Assembly: GCF_024359545.1 (NCBI RefSeq)
Contig: NZ_JAKQZG010000013.1
Coordinates: 62,001-126,000 of the forward strand
From: Jiella marina
GTDB lineage: Bacteria > Pseudomonadota > Alphaproteobacteria > Rhizobiales > Rhizobiaceae
Length of the DNA stretch: 64,000 nucleotides
Direction of reading: 5' to 3'
The notes beneath the pieces were generated by a model. That model saw nothing but the letters and a program-made list of their open reading frames with translations. It had not been told where the DNA came from and ran no database searches. A program made the position numbers and the translations under genes. Below are positions 31,970 to 39,975 of this stretch, piece by piece (position 1 is the first letter of the stretch; every line of letters begins with the position of its first letter).

Positions 31970-32088
31970 ATAGCTGGTAATGGGCGTCAGTAGGGGTCAG
32001 CTCTACCCTCGCGTCGCCTTCAATGTCCCACGATACCGAGTGTAGAGAGATATTTTCGGGCCTGCCTGCAACGGTAAACTTTTTTGGC

Positions 32089-32160
32089 GGTGACCTAGGC
32101 GTGACCTGAAACGTCCATGGTGCTAACCGTCAGGTCACGCTATCCGCTTCGCAGGTCACG
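32089..32160. repeat. Four copies of an AGGTCAC-type repeat before the integrase gene
   Basis: GTGACCT occurs at about 32090 and 32101, and the reverse complement AGGTCAC occurs in CAGGTCACG at 32131 and 32152, the last touching the integrase start region. Two copies in each orientation within 72 bp suggest arm-type integrase sites or an operator for a regulator of the integrase. Confidence 0.6.
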
Positions 32161-32163
32161 CTA

Positions 32164-33555
32164 ATGCCTACTGAGATCCTTGACGGCAACACCATCCGTA
32201 AAGCGGTCCGCACCGCCAGCGACGGCGAAAGCGAGATCTACCGGGACGCGACAATGCCCGGTCTCGCGATCCGCGTGCAGTCAGGAGCCGCCGCTTGGTA
32301 CCTGATCACGCGGGCGAAAAAGATTGCCATCGGCCCGCTGTCGGCGTTCGACGCCGCGGACATCCCAGAGCTGCGCAATCTGGTCGCTCGCGCTCGTGGC
32401 ATGCTCACCGAGGGCAACGACCCATCAGCAATGCTCAAAGCGTCCGTCGCCCACCGCTCCGTCGACGCCTCGGCAGCCCAGGCGGCGGCCGCGTCGGGAA
32501 CCGTCATGAGGTGGGAAGGCATGCGCGACGCCTACCTCGCCTGGTGCAAGGGCCACCGTTCGCCAGACACACATCGAGGCTACCGCTCCGCCCTCGGTGC
32601 GGTCCCGGGCTCGCCACTTGAGGCGGACTTCAAGTCGATCGCCGGGCGCCCAGTGACGCTGATCACCACGCACGACCTCAGGCTCGTCCGGAACTCCGTC
32701 CTCGGACGCGGCAACGTGGACGGGAAGCAGGTGTCGAACTCGAACCAGGCGCGGTTATCGGTCGCAGCTATGAAGGCGGTGTTCGGCTGGGCCGTCGAGA
32801 ACTCTGAAGTCACTGGCCTGACCGCGAATGTCGCTACCGAGCTGAAGCGCGCTCCGACGTCGTCCGTCAGCGCATACGAAGAGCACGAAGAGAGCGAGGC
32901 TCCACGGGCGCTGACACTGGAAGAACTCGGCATGATCGTCATCGGGCTGGAGGCGGCGAAGAATCATGCCGCGAGGCTAGCCATCTTGCTACAGATGATG
33001 ACCGGGCAGCGCCGAATGACCGTTGTCCGCGCGCGTCGGCGGGCCTTCGTGGAGCACCCCAAGTACGGCATGGTCTGGAAGATCGGGCCGGACAAGAGCG
33101 GTAAATTTCGCGTCTTGCCGCTGCCCGATCTCGCCGCCAGCGCGGTTCGCGCCGCGCAGGCGTATGGTCGGACCGGTAACGCCTGGCTTTTCCCTCAACA
33201 GCGTCTGCGCCGTAAGACGGACCCCGGGACGGGCCACATGTCCGAGCGCATGCTCAACGAAGTATTGGAAGAGCTGCGCGCGCCTGGCGGTCCTCTGGCG
33301 TCCGCGCCATGGGCAGCCACCCATGACCTCCGTCGCGCGTTCGTCACGCACATGCGCCCCCGGGTGACGACTCTCGGACTGACGAAAGAGGCGGTGCCGA
33401 TGATCACGAGAGCCGATGAAGGGCGGTATGGCCTTGATGAGACGGTATACGACCAGGATCCCGCCCTGCCCGACAAGTCGCTGATGCTGGAGGAGTGGGA
33501 TCGCCTGATCAAAGAGGGCTGCGCCCAAGCCGAAGCCCGGCTCCAGCGGCCCTAG
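32164..33555 (+). CDS. Tyrosine-type site-specific integrase
   Basis: The 463-residue recombinase has an N-terminal arm-binding DUF4102-like part (PGLAIRVQSGAAAWYLITRA), a central SAM-like domain and a C-terminal catalytic domain. The catalytic residues show in MMTGQRRMTV (first Arg), THDLRRAFVTHM (His-x-x-Arg) and the terminal Tyr in DETVYDQDPALP. It starts 195 bp from the tRNA-Lys fragment and reads away from it, the usual position for an integrase of a tRNA-targeting element. It ends four bases into the convergent small gene. Confidence 0.92.
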   Translation: MPTEILDGNTIRKAVRTASDGESEIYRDATMPGLAIRVQSGAAAWYLITRAKKIAIGPLSAFDAADIPELRNLVARARGMLTEGNDPSAMLKASVAHRSVDASAAQAAAASGTVMRWEGMRDAYLAWCKGHRSPDTHRGYRSALGAVPGSPLEADFKSIAGRPVTLITTHDLRLVRNSVLGRGNVDGKQVSNSNQARLSVAAMKAVFGWAVENSEVTGLTANVATELKRAPTSSVSAYEEHEESEAPRALTLEELGMIVIGLEAAKNHAARLAILLQMMTGQRRMTVVRARRRAFVEHPKYGMVWKIGPDKSGKFRVLPLPDLAASAVRAAQAYGRTGNAWLFPQQRLRRKTDPGTGHMSERMLNEVLEELRAPGGPLASAPWAATHDLRRAFVTHMRPRVTTLGLTKEAVPMITRADEGRYGLDETVYDQDPALPDKSLMLEEWDRLIKEGCAQAEARLQRP

Positions 33556-33794
33556 TGCCTCGTCTCGCCAAAGCCGTCGATCATCGCAAGCGCTTCCTCC
33601 ACCGACATTGCCGGCCCCCGGCGCGCCTCGTCGACGGCGGCGGTGATCCGGTCCGCCAGCTCACCGACGGACGTCCAGCCCTCGATATCCCGCTGCCTCT
33701 GCGCCCGGCTCTCCTCGATCAGCCGACGCGCCCGCTCTCTGGCATCATCGAGCAAAGCCTGCTTCGAGTTGCAGGACACCCTGCGGCGGGTCAT
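33552..33794 (-). CDS. Small hypothetical protein (80 aa)
   Basis: The protein begins MTRRRVSCNSKQALLDDARE and is helical and highly charged, with a probable coiled-coil stretch. Its ATG overlaps the metallophosphoesterase stop by four bases (33791-33794), so the two are translationally coupled. The family is not recognised. It is the last gene of the minus-strand operon and converges with the integrase gene. Confidence 0.55.
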   Translation of the reverse strand: MTRRRVSCNSKQALLDDARERARRLIEESRAQRQRDIEGWTSVGELADRITAAVDEARRGPAMSVEEALAMIDGFGETRH

Positions 33795-34603
33795 CGGGAT
33801 CCTCCCCCTGAGCGACGATCCAATTCGACGACGAGTCCGGGATCCCAGTCGGACCCCTCGTGCGAGTAGCCCCGAGGATTGCAGACGACCCGGGTGTCGG
33901 ACACCCGATAGTCGTGCGACGAGTGTACGTGACCGTGCACCCACAGGTCGGGCCGACCGGTCTCGATGACCGGGGTTAGATCCGAAACGAAAGCCGGATT
34001 CAGTAGGCTCTCATGGTACTCAGGCGACACGCTGCGCGGATGCGGCGCGTGGTGCGTCACGACGACTGTGGGTCCTTCAAACGGCGTGGCGAGCGCCTCT
34101 TCAATATACGTCCTGCTCCGCTGGTGCATCGCTCGCGCGTCGTTCGGCGTCCAACGGCGGACCAGGCCTCCCCCGTCACCGACGCGTACGGCGTAATGAT
34201 CCGCAAGCAGCCGCTCAGCGATGTCCATCGAATGTCCGATCTCCAGACCCGCCTCGCGGCCGACCTTGCCCGCCACGTACAGCGCGTAGTCGGTCCAGAG
34301 TGTCGCCCCTACGAAGCGCACACCGTCAAGGACAACGCTGCTGTCGTCGAGCAAATGCACGCCATCGACGGGATGAGCGTGCGCCATCGCGCGGCCGTGC
34401 GCGACGGAGTCCCCGTAGAACTCGTGATTCCCCGCGACGAAGATGACGGGCATATGGTACCCGATGCACTGGCTCAGCCAGCGCATCGAACCGAGCACCG
34501 GGTCGGTCACGTCGCCGGCGCAGACGCAGACGTCTGCCTCCGGGATCTCGAGTTCCATGCCGTCGGCGCCGATATGAAGGTCGGACAGGATCCAGATACG
34601 CAT
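33791..34603 (-). CDS. Metallophosphoesterase (calcineurin-like)
   Basis: The 270-residue protein has the full metallophosphoesterase motif set: ILSDLHIG at the N-terminus, CAGDVTDPV, VAGNHEFYGD, VVTHHAPHPRS and LWVHGHVHSSHDY. These bind two metal ions in calcineurin-like phosphatases and phosphodiesterases. Such genes are common in phage islands, where the substrate is unknown. The start at 34603 (MRIWILSD) is exactly at the fold's first strand. It follows the 118-aa gene by two bases and is coupled to the 80-aa gene. Confidence 0.9.
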   Translation of the reverse strand: MRIWILSDLHIGADGMELEIPEADVCVCAGDVTDPVLGSMRWLSQCIGYHMPVIFVAGNHEFYGDSVAHGRAMAHAHPVDGVHLLDDSSVVLDGVRFVGATLWTDYALYVAGKVGREAGLEIGHSMDIAERLLADHYAVRVGDGGGLVRRWTPNDARAMHQRSRTYIEEALATPFEGPTVVVTHHAPHPRSVSPEYHESLLNPAFVSDLTPVIETGRPDLWVHGHVHSSHDYRVSDTRVVCNPRGYSHEGSDWDPGLVVELDRRSGGGSR

Positions 34604-34605
34604 CG

Positions 34606-34962
34606 TCAGACCTCCGCGTGTTCGTCGCAGCGCACGGCGATCCAGCCGCCCGTGCGCTTGCGCCCGGGAGCTCCGCAGACCTCGCACGTCCGCTGCGCCT
34701 CCTCGTCGGCGGCGTCGACCATCATCTCGATGTCCTCGCCGCCGTTGTGGTAACAGCGAAGTCCGCCAAATTTTTCCTTGATCTGCGTAATCCGGAAAGA
34801 CTGACGATCCTCCGGTGCGAGCGCGGGGTCGATGCGCTCGAGCAGGCGCGCGACCAGCGGCACCCAGCCCGGCGGCGGCGAGACATCAAATGCCTGCTGG
34901 AGCATCTCAGGGAACCGCTCGCGCAGGCCCGCCGGATCATAGGTATGGATATTATCGGACAT
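34606..34962 (-). CDS. Small putative zinc-binding protein (118 aa)
   Basis: The protein begins MSDNIHTYDPAGLRERFPEM. Its centre, FRITQIKEKFGGLRCYHNGG, and the end TCEVCGAPGRKRTGGWIAVR with a following CDEH give a CxxC...CxxH set that could hold one zinc ion. I have seen this pattern as an uncharacterised phage and prophage protein. It belongs to the tightly packed minus-strand operon. Confidence 0.65.
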   Translation of the reverse strand: MSDNIHTYDPAGLRERFPEMLQQAFDVSPPPGWVPLVARLLERIDPALAPEDRQSFRITQIKEKFGGLRCYHNGGEDIEMMVDAADEEAQRTCEVCGAPGRKRTGGWIAVRCDEHAEV

Positions 34963-35049
34963 CAGGATGTCTCCTTTTCACAGGGTGTCGATGCACCCGG
35001 AGAGAGACCGGATGCCGTCAGCGTGTGCGTGTGCGTGGTCGTATGTCGA

Positions 35050-35397
35050 TCATCGGGGCAATTCCGTTGTTCTGGCCCGGGATTCGTCCGGGGCGCCGAG
35101 GCGGAACCAGCCCTGCTCAGTCAGGACAGCCGACAGGTCGGCAGCATTGAGGATGACGCGACCGGCGCGGCCTGCGACGAGGGTAGGCTTTCCTGCCGGC
35201 TTCCATGCGCCGACGAGTTCGTTACCCACCAGCGCCTCGAAGCCCCATCCCTCGATTACCGGGGAACTCGCGAGCGCGATGTCGGAGGGACGCCCGAACT
35301 CCGCGATCTCTCGGACCCCTCGGGCGACAAGCTCGTAGCGTTCCGCATCCCGGATGAGCAGCTCCCGCTGTTCGGGGCTGATGTCAAATGGCTTCAT
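35050..35397 (-). CDS. Hypothetical protein (115 aa)
   Basis: The protein starts MKPFDISPEQRELLIRDAER at 35397. No catalytic motif, signal peptide or membrane segment is visible; the N-terminal third is helical and the rest contains short beta-like segments. Its start overlaps the end of the upstream gene by four bases. The function is unknown. Confidence 0.55.
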   Translation of the reverse strand: MKPFDISPEQRELLIRDAERYELVARGVREIAEFGRPSDIALASSPVIEGWGFEALVGNELVGAWKPAGKPTLVAGRAGRVILNAADLSAVLTEQGWFRLGAPDESRARTTELPR

Positions 35398-35765
35398 TCG
35401 GGGCCTCCGTCGACGATTTGGGCCCCGAGCGCGTCGGCCACCTGTTGGAGGTGCGTACCCAGACGGTACCAGCGCGATTGGGTGCGCCCGACGCCCGCCC
35501 GGACGGAGAGCGCCAGAAGCGGCGAAGTCCGCGTCCATCCGGCGCCGAGGACCGGATGCGACGCGACCTCCCCCTCAAGAATGATCACTCCGCGGCTGCC
35601 GAACCGCCAAAGGTCGATGAGCGGTGTACCCTTCTCCTCCAGAAAATTAGGTGACGGCCATCCGTGAAGGAGGGTGTCCCGCAGGTCGGCGCAGAGACTC
35701 TCGTAACGCGCGAGCGTGTGCTCGATGTGAGCGCGCTCGCGGTCCGTCATGGGCGTCCGGCTCAT
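35394..35765 (-). CDS. Hypothetical protein (123 aa)
   Basis: The protein starts MSRTPMTDRERAHIEHTLAR at 35765. It has a helical N-terminus followed by beta-like segments around GVIILEGEVASHPVLG. The stop overlaps the next gene and the start overlaps the previous gene by four bases, making a coupled three-gene run. The family is not recognised. Confidence 0.55.
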   Translation of the reverse strand: MSRTPMTDRERAHIEHTLARYESLCADLRDTLLHGWPSPNFLEEKGTPLIDLWRFGSRGVIILEGEVASHPVLGAGWTRTSPLLALSVRAGVGRTQSRWYRLGTHLQQVADALGAQIVDGGPE

Positions 35766-36103
35766 CGTCCGGCCTCCGGAGCAAGCGGCAGCGGCCACGG
35801 TTCCCGGAGGCGGACGTAGCTGCCGTCGAGTCGCCGCGCCCACGTGCCGTCTGCGGCGTATGCCTGGATCTCGATCGACAGGACGTGGCCGAAATCGTCG
35901 ACGCCCATGATGCAGGGGCAACCGCCCATCCGAGCGACGGACCACCGGCGCAGCACCGGGCAGTCGTCCGTCAGACGCGGCCCCGGGGCGGCATCCTGGG
36001 CATAGTAAAGCGCGGTGCGGTCGGCCAACGCTCGGATGTCGAGCCGCCGGCGCTGGGGGAATGGAATCGGTCGGGAATCGTAGGAATCTTCGTGAGACGG
36101 CAT
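35762..36103 (-). CDS. Hypothetical protein (113 aa)
   Basis: The protein starts MPSHEDSYDSRPIPFPQRRR at 36103, with AGGAGA seven bases upstream. A CPC motif lies in RMGGCPCIMGVDDFGH. No family is recognised. It is the first of three coupled small genes downstream of the replication gene. Confidence 0.55.
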   Translation of the reverse strand: MPSHEDSYDSRPIPFPQRRRLDIRALADRTALYYAQDAAPGPRLTDDCPVLRRWSVARMGGCPCIMGVDDFGHVLSIEIQAYAADGTWARRLDGSYVRLREPWPLPLAPEAGR

Positions 36104-36292
36104 GCGGTTCTCCTCTGATACGGCCGTCGCTTGATTGCGGCGGCGGGCCTGACGGGTGTCAGCTACGTATCGAGAAGGTCGTGTTCCGCATGGTGGTCGC
36201 TCCGGTTGTGTTGCCACAGGTAGCCGGCCGGCGGCGCGGCGTCGAGGACCCTGCCGGACGCGGACGCCGGCAGGGTTAACGGGGAGCGATCG

Positions 36293-38116
36293 TCAATCGT
36301 CATCGCTCGGCTTTTTGGTCGTCCCGCCTACGACCTCCCATGGCTTGCTTCCGGGAAGAAAGGCGGGGCGGCGCGGTCCCGTGACTACCGGCGCTTCCAC
36401 CGTCGGATCGTGGATCGGTCGGTAGCCACTGATGATGTCCGGTCGCGAGAGCACCGACTCAAGGTCGTCGACCGATGCCGGGTAGCGTCCGATGACCTCC
36501 GTGACGATGTCGTCGCGTACTAGGTGGCTGAGACGAAGTTCGATCAGTCGGTTGCCCCGCCAGGTCCGGCGCGTGAAGTCGTCAGCCATTCGTCTCGCGT
36601 CGTTGATACCGTCGTAGGCGACGTCCAGTTCCACTACTGTCGCATCGGCGAAACGCTTCAAGCGCTCTGCCTTGCCGGCCTCGACCTTCGCCACCGCTTT
36701 TGCAAACCGCTGCTCACGCGTCGGCTTGGGCAGCCGCGCCGCCCGTTGCTTGCGGTCGCCGTGCTTATAGTCCCTGAGGCGGATACGTCGGGCCTTCTCG
36801 CCGGCGGCCTCGTACTTGAACCTTCTGTCGAGCTCTGACGAATGGTCAACCTCGGCGAGCAGGTCTGGATCCTTGAGCTCTTCCGTGAACCAAGCGAATG
36901 CCGCCCGGTCCGGGCCGTGCGCCCGGATCGCGCGGAGGAGGACTGCGCCTCGATATTCTTTCCGGGCGGCGTCCCGATCCGTCGGCCCGCCCCCGTACGC
37001 CTCGTGAAGAGAGCCGAACCAAGCGCCGGAGATGTAATTTGGCGCTATACGCCGGCCGTGCTGCCGCGCGAGTTCCGAGGCTTTGTCCCACACATGCGAA
37101 TTGACTCGAAGATCCGGCACGTCCGGCGCGCCGGTGAAGGGTTTGGCCGACTTGTGGATGCCCCCCAGCTTGGCCGTCTCGACCTGCGGGGGCAGCATCG
37201 CGATTTGGAGGACGAACGCCGAGATCGGAGCCCCCTTCGCAGCTCGGCGGCGCGGCGCGGCGTACTCGACGCGGAAGCGCCGGACCTCCTTAAGATCCGA
37301 AACGGCGCGCTTCAGTGCCGTCGTCAGTCGCCCCACCTGCATCGGCGCCTCGTCGTAGCCGATGGCGGCAGCCGCTTCCTCCGGGCTGTAGTGAAGGACC
37401 GTATCTGGCTCCATCGGATCCCAGCGCGTCCGGCTCATTCGAAGCGCCAGGTGGCGGTAGAGATGAATGCCGTAGCGCGACGACATCGTCGCGAGTGCGG
37501 CCAACTCGAGATACGCGTAAGACGGCTGGCTTGCGAGCAGCCACCACACCCGCGACGGAAGCGAGAACCGGACGACGTCGGCTTCGGCGCCCGACTCGTG
37601 CCAGCCGACCAAGAGAGGGACATCGGTCACCGTGCGCCCCCCGGGGATGCTGTATGACACCGAAGTCCGGTTCAGCGCGGCAACCGATTTCAAGACGTGG
37701 GCACGCCGGGCGGAAGTACCGAGGAACGCAAGGACGCCTTTCATCGGAACCTCGAGCTCCTGCCCGACGACCTCGCGCTCGGTCCCCTGCTCCGATGCGA
37801 CGTACGCGGCTTCGTACGCGGCGGCGACAAGGTACTCGTGGATTGCCAAGTCTCGAGCGGAGAGCATCCCGTCGCCTTTGACGGTGACGGTGTCGAGCAT
37901 CTCCGCCGGCCGGGGCGACTGGGGGGCGATCGAGCGGAAGATTTCGACGCTGGCCGATGCCTTTGCGACGCTCCCCCGTGGAGCCGGGTTATAGAGCCCG
38001 CTCTCCCGCCCTTCGATCTCCCCGCCCTCGGATACCACCGCAGCCAGGGCGGCGTTCTCGAGCCGCGCGTACGACGTCGTGGGCACCCGCCTCCGCCTCA
38101 ATCTCTGTACCGCCAT
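36293..38116 (-). CDS. Rep_3-like plasmid replication initiator protein
   Basis: The 607-residue protein resembles iteron-plasmid initiators of the RepB/Rep_3 type. It has two winged-helix regions: the first about residues 85-200 with GVLAFLGTSARRAHVLKSVA and TDVPLLVGWHESG, the second about 210-330 with SSRYGIHLYRHLALRM and YSPEEAAAAIGYD. A long basic C-terminal part after residue 340 is unusual for the family. GGGAGAGGG precedes the ATG. Four 20-bp iterons lie immediately upstream, the usual arrangement for an initiator that binds its own origin and represses itself. Confidence 0.78.
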   Translation of the reverse strand: MAVQRLRRRRVPTTSYARLENAALAAVVSEGGEIEGRESGLYNPAPRGSVAKASASVEIFRSIAPQSPRPAEMLDTVTVKGDGMLSARDLAIHEYLVAAAYEAAYVASEQGTEREVVGQELEVPMKGVLAFLGTSARRAHVLKSVAALNRTSVSYSIPGGRTVTDVPLLVGWHESGAEADVVRFSLPSRVWWLLASQPSYAYLELAALATMSSRYGIHLYRHLALRMSRTRWDPMEPDTVLHYSPEEAAAAIGYDEAPMQVGRLTTALKRAVSDLKEVRRFRVEYAAPRRRAAKGAPISAFVLQIAMLPPQVETAKLGGIHKSAKPFTGAPDVPDLRVNSHVWDKASELARQHGRRIAPNYISGAWFGSLHEAYGGGPTDRDAARKEYRGAVLLRAIRAHGPDRAAFAWFTEELKDPDLLAEVDHSSELDRRFKYEAAGEKARRIRLRDYKHGDRKQRAARLPKPTREQRFAKAVAKVEAGKAERLKRFADATVVELDVAYDGINDARRMADDFTRRTWRGNRLIELRLSHLVRDDIVTEVIGRYPASVDDLESVLSRPDIISGYRPIHDPTVEAPVVTGPRRPAFLPGSKPWEVVGGTTKKPSDDD

Positions 38117-38200
38117 CGTCCCTCTCCCATTTCGTCGCCTCGTGCAGACGTCCTGTGATCAAATGCTGAGCTCTGTCCGAGCGTGGAGCAAGCGATGGCT

Positions 38201-38251
38201 GTTAGATGTGCGACCAAATGAGCCGCTCGCCGTTAGATGCGCGATCAAATG
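38201..38251. repeat. Iteron pair 1
   Basis: Two 20-bp copies of GTTAGATNYGCGAYCRAATG start at 38201 and 38232, that is 31 bp apart, close to three helical turns, so a protein dimer or two initiator molecules could bind on one face. A partial copy (TGATCAAATG) ends at 38165. Confidence 0.8.
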
Positions 38252-38399
38252 CCTTCGATCTGGCGAGCGACGAAGAGGCCCGGTCAACCGTTTGGGTTTG
38301 CGATACTAAGTAGAAGTCAACTAAGGGCTCCGCCGGCGGATGGCTCCGTGCCTTCGGCTGGCGGTACGCCGCTCGCTCGCGCCATCGGTCGCGCAACTC

Positions 38400-38450
38400 G
38401 TTAGATATGCGACCGAATGGAACATCTTCCGTTAGATCTGCGATCAAATG
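38400..38450. repeat. Iteron pair 2
   Basis: Two further 20-bp iterons start at 38400 and 38431 with the same 31-bp spacing as pair 1. They differ from pair 1 at only a few positions (N, Y, Y, R in the consensus). Confidence 0.8.
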
Positions 38451-38744
38451 GTCCGCAAAAACGTAGGCATTTCGAGAAAAATCCACCACCGCCTTGGCCT
38501 GATACTAAGTAGAATCCAACGACCCTCTCGCACCTTGGGATTCCGCCCCTGCTAGGAGTCTTCCTGCTCGCGCTGTTGGGATCCTCCGCGCGAGCCAGCC
38601 GACAACAAGCTCCGCGAGGGTCTCTCGAAAGCCGTTCCGCTTCGCGGGGTATTGGCCAGGGCATGGAGAGAGATAAGCGTCGCGCCCAACCGACGAGCGT
38701 CGAGCGATCGCTACGCGATGGGTCTCCCCCGACGCCCGTCGTCA

Positions 38745-38784
38745 ACCTTCTCGCGAGAGCAGCCGACCGATCTCGCGAGAAGGT
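38745..38784. repeat. 13-bp perfect inverted repeat
   Basis: ACCTTCTCGCGAG at 38745-38757 is the exact inverse of CTCGCGAGAAGGT at 38772-38784, with a 14-base spacer. It lies in about 470 bp of non-coding, palindrome-rich DNA between the origin and the next gene, and could be an operator, a transfer or packaging signal, or a transcription stop. Confidence 0.6.
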
Positions 38785-38990
38785 CTCCGTGCGCTCCGCG
38801 CGACAAGAAGCCTGTCGCCCCGGGGCGAAGCGGGATCCCCGCTCGCGCGCGGGCCGACGCTATCGCGAGGGGTCTCCCCCGGGTGGGAAGCCTGCAATAA
38901 GCGCCGACGATTTCGTGTTTTACATGTCAAACATCGCTTGCGAGATTTCCGCCGGCGGAGCACCCTTGGTCTGAGCAGGGGGACACCGAG

Positions 38991-39383
38991 ATGACGACGA
39001 CGGACAAGCAGACCGAAGCCATCGCGGCGCTGTACACCGCGATGGCGACGCAGGGCGGCAAACGCACCGTACGAGAGCTGGCGGCTGAAGACCGCGCCAC
39101 GTACAACCGCGATGCCCAGCGCAGGCACCGCGAGAAGAAGCGGGCCTCGGCCGAAGCCGGCCGACCGGAGGCGACGGACGAAGCGATCAGGATCGCCCTC
39201 TCCGATGCCGCGATTCTCCTGCTCGCCGTGGGCGGTCCCGGCGCCAACGCGATCGAGCGAGCCGTTCATACGGCTTTCCCGGGACGACCGGGCGTCGCGT
39301 CGTCGACGCGCATGCGAGCGCGAGCTGGGACGCTGCGGCCGCGCATGTTGACCCCCGAACGTCTCTCTATGCCTAAACCCTGA
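38991..39383 (+). CDS. Hypothetical protein (130 aa)
   Basis: The protein starts MTTTDKQTEAIAALYTAMAT, preceded by a G-rich ribosome binding site. It has a basic helical stretch (TYNRDAQRRHREKKRASAEA) and then a small hydrophobic part (AAILLLAVGGPGANAIERAV). A comparable layout of basic helix followed by alanine-rich part appears in the next gene, which may be a distant paralogue. The function is unknown; the basic helix could bind nucleic acid. Confidence 0.5.
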   Translation: MTTTDKQTEAIAALYTAMATQGGKRTVRELAAEDRATYNRDAQRRHREKKRASAEAGRPEATDEAIRIALSDAAILLLAVGGPGANAIERAVHTAFPGRPGVASSTRMRARAGTLRPRMLTPERLSMPKP

Positions 39384-39459
39384 TCCACACGTCGCCGTCG
39401 TCTCTTGCAGGCCCATCCGACAAGCTCATGCCTCACGCGGTGAGCGGGATGACAGGGCT

Positions 39460-39816
39460 ATGGTGACGAGACATGCGGAAGAGCAGCGGAGGTACAGGGC
39501 ACGGCTGCGTGAACGTGCGAAGGCCGGGGCAACCGGTTCCCGCGGCGCGCCCGAAACGCGGATTGTCGTTCAAGGACTGGCCGTCGCCGTGCGGCGTCTG
39601 GCTGAGGCTGTGCGCAAGGCTCCAGACGGCCCGGAAGCCCTTGTCTACGAGCGGCTAATGCGAACGGCTCACAGGCATCTCACCCGGCAAGGATTCGATG
39701 CTGCCGAGTCCTACACGAGGCTATCTCATTACACGCTGCCGGACGACGCCAAGGCACGCCGTCGACGGGCCGACGCGGAGCGCCGTTTCTGGGCATCCGG
39801 AGACCGTGCGGATTGA
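39460..39816 (+). CDS. Hypothetical protein (118 aa)
   Basis: The protein starts MVTRHAEEQRRYRARLRERA and is very basic at both ends, with a helical centre (AVRRLAEAVRKAPDGPEALV). No known family is recognised. It lies 76 bases after the previous small gene on the same strand. Confidence 0.45.
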   Translation: MVTRHAEEQRRYRARLRERAKAGATGSRGAPETRIVVQGLAVAVRRLAEAVRKAPDGPEALVYERLMRTAHRHLTRQGFDAAESYTRLSHYTLPDDAKARRRRADAERRFWASGDRAD

Positions 39817-39975
39817 CGTTCGCGCCCATTACTCCCGTCATGCGGTGAGCACCGCCGGCAGATCACGCGGTGTCGGCATTTTGCACCGCCAGCGGGCCTC
39901 CCATGACCACACATGGAATGTGCCGATGTGACGGCGCGCTTGCGGAATCAGACGCCCGGCTGGAGGAGTCTCACC

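Larger units (their letters stand above)
38201..38520. other. Putative iteron replication origin built from two equal modules
   Basis: The non-coding region upstream of the initiator gene contains two copies of a three-part module. Each has an iteron, a second iteron 31 bp later, and the motif GATACTAAGTAGAA 70 bp after that (38302 and 38501). All three elements recur at exactly 199 bp, although most of the sequence between them is not conserved. The fixed spacing implies that geometry is functional, as expected for an initiator-bound origin. Confidence 0.75.
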
